DNA of 9,014 nt from positions 33,982 through 42,995 of the forward strand of contig DIRC01000044.1 in assembly GCA_002427465.1 (NCBI GenBank), in the 5' to 3' direction. The position numbers were made by a program, and so were the translations under genes. This stretch comes from Clostridiales bacterium UBA5446 (GTDB taxonomy: Bacteria; Bacillota; Clostridia; Oscillospirales; Oscillospiraceae). Below the pieces are notes generated by a model. It was not told where the DNA came from. It did not search any database and was given only the letters and a program-made list of their open reading frames with translations. Numbering within the stretch: the first letter of the stretch is position 1; each line of letters begins with the position of its first letter. This document shows positions 4,624 through 9,014 of the stretch, piece by piece.

Positions 4624-7002
4624 ATGTACAGAGTAATTAAGCGGGATGGCGAGCAGGTCGACTTCAGCATCCCCAAAATAAGCGGAGCCATCCAAAAGGC
4701 CTTTGAGGCCACCGGCACGGAATATAACGAAAATGTCATCGATTTTCTCGCGCTGAAGGTCACCGCCGACTTTCAGCATAAGATCCTGGATAATCTGATT
4801 ACCGTTGAAGATATCCAGGACAGCGTTGAGACGGTGCTCTCCCGCGGCGGCTACGAGAATGTGGCCAAGGCGTATATCCTTTACCGCAAGCAGCGTGAAA
4901 AACTCCGCAATATGAAATCCCCATATCTGGACTATGTGGAGACCGTCAATTCCTATGTCAACGTCACCGACTGGCGCGTTAAGGAAAACAGCACCGTCAC
5001 ATATTCCGTCGGCGGGCTGATCCTGAATAACTCAGGCGCTATAACCGCAAACTATTGGTTGTCGGAAATCTATGACGATGAGATCGCCAACGCGCATAAA
5101 AACGCAGACATCCATCTGCACGATCTTTCCATGCTCACCGGGTATTGCGCGGGCTGGAGCCTGAAACAGCTCATTAAAGAGGGGCTGGGCGGCATTCCCG
5201 GCAAGATCACCTCGTCTCCGGCCAGCCATCTTTCCACCCTTTGCAATCAGATGGTCAATTTCCTGGGCATCATGCAGAACGAATGGGCGGGCGCCCAGGC
5301 CTTTTCCTCCTTTGACACCTACCTGGCGCCGTTTGTCAAGGTTGACAACCTGAACTATAAGGAAGTCAAGCAGTGCATCCAGTCGTTTGTCTACGGCGTC
5401 AATACCCCCAGCCGCTGGGGCACCCAGGCACCCTTTTCCAACATCACCCTGGACTGGACGATGCCGGCGGACCTGAAAGATCTGCCCGCCATAGTCGGCG
5501 GAAAAGAAATGGATTTTACCTACGGCGACTGCAAATCCGAAATGGATATGGTAAACAAGGCGTTCATCGATATCATGATCGAGGGCGACGCCAACGGCCG
5601 GGGCTTCCAGTACCCGATCCCCACCTATTCCATCACCCGGGATTTCGATTGGAACCCTTCCGAGAACAATAAACTCCTTTTTGAGATGACCGCCAAATAC
5701 GGCACACCGTACTTTTCCAACTATATTAACAGTGACATGGAGCCTTCCGACGTTCGCTCAATGTGCTGCCGCCTGCGTCTGGACCTGCGGGAGCTGCGCA
5801 AGAAATCCGGCGGCTTCTTCGGCAGCGGCGAAAGCACCGGGAGCATCGGTGTAGTGACCATCAACATGCCCAGGCTGGCATATCTCTCCCGGGATGAGGC
5901 GGACTTTTACAGGCGGCTTGACCATATGATGGATATTTCCGCCAGAAGCCTGAATATTAAGCGCACCATTATCACAAAACTGCTGAACGAGGGTTTATAT
6001 CCCTATACCCGGCGTTATCTGGGTACCTTTGACAACCATTTCTCCACCATTGGCCTTGTGGGAATGAATGAAGCCTGCCTGAACGCCAGGTGGATCCGCG
6101 CCGATCTGACCCACCCCGAATGCCAGCAGTTCACGAAGGACGTTCTGAACCACATGCGCCAGCGCCTTTCGGACTATCAGGAGCAGTACGGGGCCCTCTT
6201 CAACCTGGAGGCCACTCCGGCGGAAAGCACCTCATACCGCCTGGCGAAGCATGACAGGGAAAGATTCCCCAATATCCTGACCGCCGCCGAGCCCGGCGCC
6301 ACACCGTATTATACCAACAGTTCCCATCTGCCCGTCGGCTTCACCGAGGATGTTTTCGAGGCGTTGGATATTCAGGACGAGCTTCAGACCCTTTACACTT
6401 CCGGTACGGTATTCCACGCTTTCCTGGGTGAAAAGCTACCCGACTGGCAGGCGGCCGCAGCCCTTGTCCGTAAAATCGCCAAAAACTATAAGCTCCCCTA
6501 TTACACCCTTTCCCCCACCTATTCGGTCTGCAAGAACCACGGCTATCTCTCCGGAGAGCAGTTTACATGCCCCGAATGCGGCGAAACCACCGAAGTCTAT
6601 TCCCGCATTACCGGATACTACCGCCCGGTGAAGAATTGGAACGCCGGAAAAACCCAGGAATATCAGGAACGCCGCGTTTATGACCCGGTAAATTCCCATA
6701 TAGACCCGGTCAGGCACGCGGCCCTGACGCCCGGGCAAGACGGCGGGCAGCATAGTGACGAACCCAGGAACGCTGACGAAGGCCTGGTCCTCTTTACCAC
6801 CGCCACCTGCCCGAACTGCATCCTGGCCGTCTCGATGCTGGACGAGGCCGGGCGGGAATACAGCAGGATCACCGCCGAAGGAAACGTGGACCTGGCCAAC
6901 AAATACAGTGTCCGTCAGGCCCCCACCCTGGTCGTAGTCAATGGCGACAGCTTTGAAAAATATACCGGCCCCGTCGCCATAAAGCAATACCTTGGCGCAT
7001 AG
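4624..7002 (+). CDS. nrdD: Class III anaerobic ribonucleoside-triphosphate reductase with fused C-terminal glutaredoxin-like domain
   Basis: This 792-residue oxygen-sensitive enzyme reduces ribonucleoside triphosphates to deoxy forms. Residues 1 to about 95 are an ATP-cone (VIKRDGEQVDFS...GGYENVAKAYILYR), the allosteric domain where dATP inhibits. The catalytic barrel follows, with candidate active-site cysteines C175 (TGYCAGWSL) and the adjacent pair C381-C382 (SMCCRL) in the finger-loop region. A zinc site is formed by C636, H639, C649 and C652, and the glycyl radical residue is G664 in RITGYYRPVKNWN. The protein should end soon after this. Instead, a polar linker (about 677-718) leads to a 73-residue domain (720-792) with redox motif C729-P-N-C732 and a cis-proline at QAPT (P767), typical of glutaredoxin/NrdH folds. 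This domain probably supplies electrons to the active site. The start is ATG with GGAGG at 4614-4618. A trxB-like gene follows 29 bp downstream. Confidence 0.95.
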   Translation: MYRVIKRDGEQVDFSIPKISGAIQKAFEATGTEYNENVIDFLALKVTADFQHKILDNLITVEDIQDSVETVLSRGGYENVAKAYILYRKQREKLRNMKSPYLDYVETVNSYVNVTDWRVKENSTVTYSVGGLILNNSGAITANYWLSEIYDDEIANAHKNADIHLHDLSMLTGYCAGWSLKQLIKEGLGGIPGKITSSPASHLSTLCNQMVNFLGIMQNEWAGAQAFSSFDTYLAPFVKVDNLNYKEVKQCIQSFVYGVNTPSRWGTQAPFSNITLDWTMPADLKDLPAIVGGKEMDFTYGDCKSEMDMVNKAFIDIMIEGDANGRGFQYPIPTYSITRDFDWNPSENNKLLFEMTAKYGTPYFSNYINSDMEPSDVRSMCCRLRLDLRELRKKSGGFFGSGESTGSIGVVTINMPRLAYLSRDEADFYRRLDHMMDISARSLNIKRTIITKLLNEGLYPYTRRYLGTFDNHFSTIGLVGMNEACLNARWIRADLTHPECQQFTKDVLNHMRQRLSDYQEQYGALFNLEATPAESTSYRLAKHDRERFPNILTAAEPGATPYYTNSSHLPVGFTEDVFEALDIQDELQTLYTSGTVFHAFLGEKLPDWQAAAALVRKIAKNYKLPYYTLSPTYSVCKNHGYLSGEQFTCPECGETTEVYSRITGYYRPVKNWNAGKTQEYQERRVYDPVNSHIDPVRHAALTPGQDGGQHSDEPRNADEGLVLFTTATCPNCILAVSMLDEAGREYSRITAEGNVDLANKYSVRQAPTLVVVNGDSFEKYTGPVAIKQYLGA

Positions 7003-7031
7003 CAAAAACAAAGAATAGATAGGAGAGTAGT

Positions 7032-7946
7032 ATGCACGACATCGTAATCATCGGCGGCGGCCCGACCGGGCTTTCAGCCGCACTGTACGCCCTAAGGGCG
7101 GGGAAATCCGTCCTGATCCTTGAAAACAACAGCATGGGCGGGCAGATTGCAACATCGCCGCGCGTGGAAAATTACCCCGGAATCCCGGTCGTTTCCGGCC
7201 TGGAACTGACAGACAGCCTGCTTTCACAGGTCATGTCCAGCGGCGGAAAGGTTGACCTGGCGGAAACCACCGGAATCACTGACGGCACGGATAAAAAAAC
7301 CGTCCACACCACAAGCGGCGATTACGATGCAAAGTCGGTGATTATCGCTACCGGTGCCAAACACAGAAAACTGGGCATTGACCGCGAGGAAGCCCTCACA
7401 GGAAAAGGCGTATCCTATTGCGCCGTCTGCGACGGAGCTTTCTTTACCGGCAGACCGGTGGCCGTAAGCGGCGGCGGCAACGCTGCCCTGCAGGATGCGA
7501 TTCTCCTTGCAAACACTAGTCCCACGGTTTATCTCATCCACCGGCGCAATACCTTCAGGGCCGAAGCCGTTACCGTGGAAAGAATCCGCAAGATCCCGAA
7601 CATCACTCTGATCACAGACTCGAAGATTACCGCCCTCATGGGAAATGACGCGCTGGAAGGCATCGTCGTTGAAAACCTGGTGGACGGAACCACCCGGGAA
7701 CTGCAGGTGAACGGGCTTTTCGTGGCCGTAGGCTTCGAACCCAAAAACGATATTTTCAGCAACGTGGCACGGCTGGACGATAAAGGCTGGTTCGCCTCCG
7801 GCGAGGATTGCCGCACCTTTACCCCCGGCATATTCGTTGCCGGAGACTGCCGGGCAAAGGGCGTCCGTCAGCTTGTAACGGCCGTTGGCGATGGCGCCAC
7901 CGCCGCAGTGTCCGCCTGCCAATACATCGACTGCCTCCCCAATTAA
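7032..7946 (+). CDS. trxB: Thioredoxin reductase-like FAD flavoprotein, NAD(P)H-dependent
   Basis: This 304-residue flavoprotein should pass electrons from NAD(P)H through FAD and a redox cysteine pair to a thioredoxin or glutaredoxin partner. Residues 1-30 form the N-terminal dinucleotide fold (IVIIGGGPTGLSAALYA). The redox centre is C130-A-V-C133, close to the classical CATC. The second nucleotide fold has GGGNAALQDA (147-156). HRRNTFRAE (170-178) carries the arginines usually linked to NADPH preference, and GIFVAGDCR (266-274) is the FAD-binding end motif. The length is normal for bacterial TrxB. AGGAGAG (7021-7027) precedes the ATG. It directly follows nrdD in the same operon and is followed by a strong terminator. 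The natural partner here is probably the glutaredoxin-like domain fused to NrdD. Use of ferredoxin instead of NADPH is less likely given the HRR motif. Confidence 0.9.
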   Translation: MHDIVIIGGGPTGLSAALYALRAGKSVLILENNSMGGQIATSPRVENYPGIPVVSGLELTDSLLSQVMSSGGKVDLAETTGITDGTDKKTVHTTSGDYDAKSVIIATGAKHRKLGIDREEALTGKGVSYCAVCDGAFFTGRPVAVSGGGNAALQDAILLANTSPTVYLIHRRNTFRAEAVTVERIRKIPNITLITDSKITALMGNDALEGIVVENLVDGTTRELQVNGLFVAVGFEPKNDIFSNVARLDDKGWFASGEDCRTFTPGIFVAGDCRAKGVRQLVTAVGDGATAAVSACQYIDCLPN

Positions 7947-7960
7947 ATAGCCGCGAACGC

Positions 7961-8000
7961 AAGCGCCGCCGCGCCATTATGAACGCGGCAGCGCTTTTTT
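7961..8000 (+). terminator. Rho-independent terminator after trxB
   Basis: The arms AAGCGCCGCCGCG (7961-7973) and CGCGGCAGCGCTT (7984-7996) pair with a single mismatch around a 10-base loop. A run of six T residues (7995-8000) follows. It lies 14 bp after the trxB stop codon and closes the nrdG-nrdD-trxB operon. Confidence 0.9.
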
Positions 8001-8068
8001 ATCCCTGCGCAGGATTTTCCGTACGCCCTCGGGCCCGATCAGATAGAGTAGTGCAGGAGGCGATGAAC

Positions 8069-8884
8069 TTGAAAACCGCTCTTATTCAGATGAAGAATTC
8101 TCCCGGAAAGTCTGAAAATCTTTCCCGCGCCAGGGAGCTTATCCGCGAAGCCGCAGCAGGCGGCGCCGATATGGCGGTGCTCCCCGAAATGTTCTGCTGC
8201 GAATATCAGAACCGGGCCTTCATTGAAAACCGCGAGCCGGCGGGTGGACAAATCTGGCAAATGCTGTCGGATGCCGCCCGCGAGCACGGAATCTGGCTGA
8301 TCGGCGGCTCAATGCCCGAGGCGGACGGCCGCCTGACATACAACACCGCCTTTGTATTCGACAGGAATGGAAACCAGGCCGCTTTCCATCGGAAAGCGCA
8401 TTTGTTCGACATCAGTGTTCCCGGCGGGCAGAGCTTCCGGGAATCCGCCACATTCACGGCCGGAAATGAGATCACGCTCTTTGAGACCGAATTCGGCAGG
8501 ATGGGCCTATGCATCTGCTTTGATATCCGCTTTCCGGAGCTGTGCCGTCTGATGGCCCTGGAAGGCGCCCAGGTAATTTTCTGCCCGGCGGCCTTCAACA
8601 TGACTACCGGCCCCGCCCATTGGGAGCTTCTGTTCCGGGGCCGCGCTGTGGAGAACCAGGTCTTCGCCTGCGGCTGCGCGCCCGCCCGGGACGAAAAAGG
8701 GTCCTATGTTTCCTATGGTAATTCCATTATAGTCTCTCCCTGGGGGGATATTCTTGCCAGGGCGGGCCCGGAGGAAACCATCCTGTACGCCCAGCTGGAT
8801 CTGGGGCTTGTCCATGAGGTCCGGCAGCAGTTGCCGCTGCTTTTTGCCCGAAGGACGGATCTATACCGGCTGGAGCGGACATGA
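8069..8884 (+). CDS. Carbon-nitrogen hydrolase (Nit2/omega-amidase-type nitrilase superfamily)
   Basis: This 271-residue enzyme hydrolyses an amide or related C-N bond using the Glu-Lys-Cys triad of the superfamily. The triad is visible as E40 (VLPEMF), K109 (HRKAHLFD) and C150 (CICFDIRFPEL). The C-terminal DLGLVHEVRQQLPLLFARRTDLYRL resembles omega-amidase and deaminated-glutathione amidase relatives, so alpha-ketoglutaramate or a similar keto-amide is a plausible substrate, though not proven. The TTG at 8069 is preferred as the start because AGGAGG (8055-8060) lies eight bases upstream, while the ATG at 8063 is only two bases from it. The TTG also gives the family-like N-terminus MKTALIQMK. 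The difference is two residues. The gene lies beyond the trxB terminator, so it needs its own promoter or readthrough; no clear promoter is visible in 8001-8062. Confidence 0.88.
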   Translation: MKTALIQMKNSPGKSENLSRARELIREAAAGGADMAVLPEMFCCEYQNRAFIENREPAGGQIWQMLSDAAREHGIWLIGGSMPEADGRLTYNTAFVFDRNGNQAAFHRKAHLFDISVPGGQSFRESATFTAGNEITLFETEFGRMGLCICFDIRFPELCRLMALEGAQVIFCPAAFNMTTGPAHWELLFRGRAVENQVFACGCAPARDEKGSYVSYGNSIIVSPWGDILARAGPEETILYAQLDLGLVHEVRQQLPLLFARRTDLYRLERT

Positions 8885-8939
8885 GCCGGCCCGACCCGCC
8901 CTTTTCAGATCTCCGGCGCGATGGGCATACAATTATGCT

Positions 8940-8967
8940 TTGACAGACAGGCGTCTTGTGGTATAAT
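8940..8967 (+). promoter_or_regulatory. Consensus sigma-A promoter reading out of the window
   Basis: The -35 is a perfect TTGACA (8940-8945) and the -10 a perfect TATAAT (8962-8967), with a 16-base spacer. TGG directly before the -10 makes an extended -10 element. Transcription should start near 8974 and enter the gene to the right, which is not in the window. Confidence 0.9.
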
Positions 8968-8988
8968 AGCCGTATTACAGCTATTATA
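8962..8988. promoter_or_regulatory. 27-bp palindromic operator over the -10 and start site
   Basis: TATAATAGC (8962-8970) and GCTATTATA (8980-8988) are exact complements. The nine bases between them contain GTA-T-TAC centred on 8975, so 12 of 13 symmetric pairs match. The left arm is the -10 element itself and the centre falls about at the predicted start site. A transcript starting near 8974 would contain only the right half, so this should act as DNA, as a repressor site, not as an RNA hairpin. No known regulator consensus was recognised. Confidence 0.65.
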
Positions 8989-9014
8989 TCTTGATTCTAA
9001 GTCCATTTTCTCGC

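Noticed and set aside
7224..7922. Long minus-strand ORF opposite trxB (and similar ones opposite nrdD, the DUF2156 gene and the glycosylase)
   Set aside because: These are antisense shadows typical of GC-rich codon use. The sense proteins are clearly identified.
7808..8068. A long in-frame extension of the nitrilase gene reaching back to 7808, overlapping the end of trxB
   Set aside because: The extra 87 residues are arginine-rich and family-unlike, run antiphase through the conserved trxB end, and cross the strong terminator at 7961-8000. A good Shine-Dalgarno exists just before 8063/8069.
8754..8966. Small plus-strand ORF running from the end of the nitrilase gene into the promoter region
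   Set aside because: It lies in another frame of the nitrilase gene, lacks a ribosome site, and its end crosses the consensus promoter.
8983..9011. A mirrored minus-strand promoter, since the right palindrome arm reads TATAAT on the minus strand
   Set aside because: No -35-like sequence lies 16-18 bases upstream on that strand, so the TATAAT copy is best explained by operator symmetry.

Overview
The window looks like chromosomal DNA from an anaerobic, moderately GC-rich member of the Firmicutes, most likely Clostridia and possibly an Oscillospirales-type gut or rumen lineage. This is inferred from several features. The CCA-adding enzyme has a Firmicutes-style C-terminus. Shine-Dalgarno sequences are strong (AGGAGG-like) and promoters are sigma-A-like. 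Deoxynucleotides are made by an oxygen-sensitive class III ribonucleotide reductase. A family 4 Fe-S uracil-DNA glycosylase and a stand-alone DUF2156 protein are also present. No mobile element, CRISPR array, tRNA or rRNA was seen.

Layout. (1) Positions 2-2634, plus strand: a tight cluster with the 3' end of a CCA tRNA nucleotidyltransferase, a family 4 uracil-DNA glycosylase, a DUF2156/MprF-C-terminal-like protein and a GNAT acetyltransferase. It is closed by a 14-bp hairpin at 2639-2674. (2) Positions 2675-2774: a short AT-rich spacer with small repeats and no convincing gene. (3) Positions 2775-3644, minus strand: a trimeric-type purine nucleoside phosphorylase whose N-terminus carries a perfect 15-bp tandem duplication. 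(4) Positions 3645-3900: a divergent regulatory region with a near-consensus promoter for the right-hand operon, its -10 element overlapped by a good match to the NrdR box. (5) Positions 3901-7946: nrdG, nrdD and a trxB-like gene, ended by a strong terminator at 7961-8000. (6) Positions 8069-8884: a Nit2/omega-amidase-type carbon-nitrogen hydrolase. (7) Positions 8885-9014: a consensus promoter firing out of the window, with an almost perfect 27-bp palindrome laid over its -10 and start point.

The most interesting unit is the anaerobic dNTP module. NrdG (radical SAM) would install the glycyl radical on NrdD. NrdD carries, beyond its usual C-terminal glycyl-radical and zinc region, an extra 73-residue glutaredoxin/NrdH-like domain with a CPNC redox motif. 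The next gene encodes a thioredoxin-reductase-like flavoprotein with a CAVC centre and an NADPH-type HRR motif. The inferred electron path is NAD(P)H to the flavoprotein, to the fused redox domain, to the NrdD active-site cysteines, so no separate thioredoxin gene would be needed. The NrdR-like box at the promoter suggests control by nucleotide status. The fusion may be common in related Clostridia; this could not be checked here.
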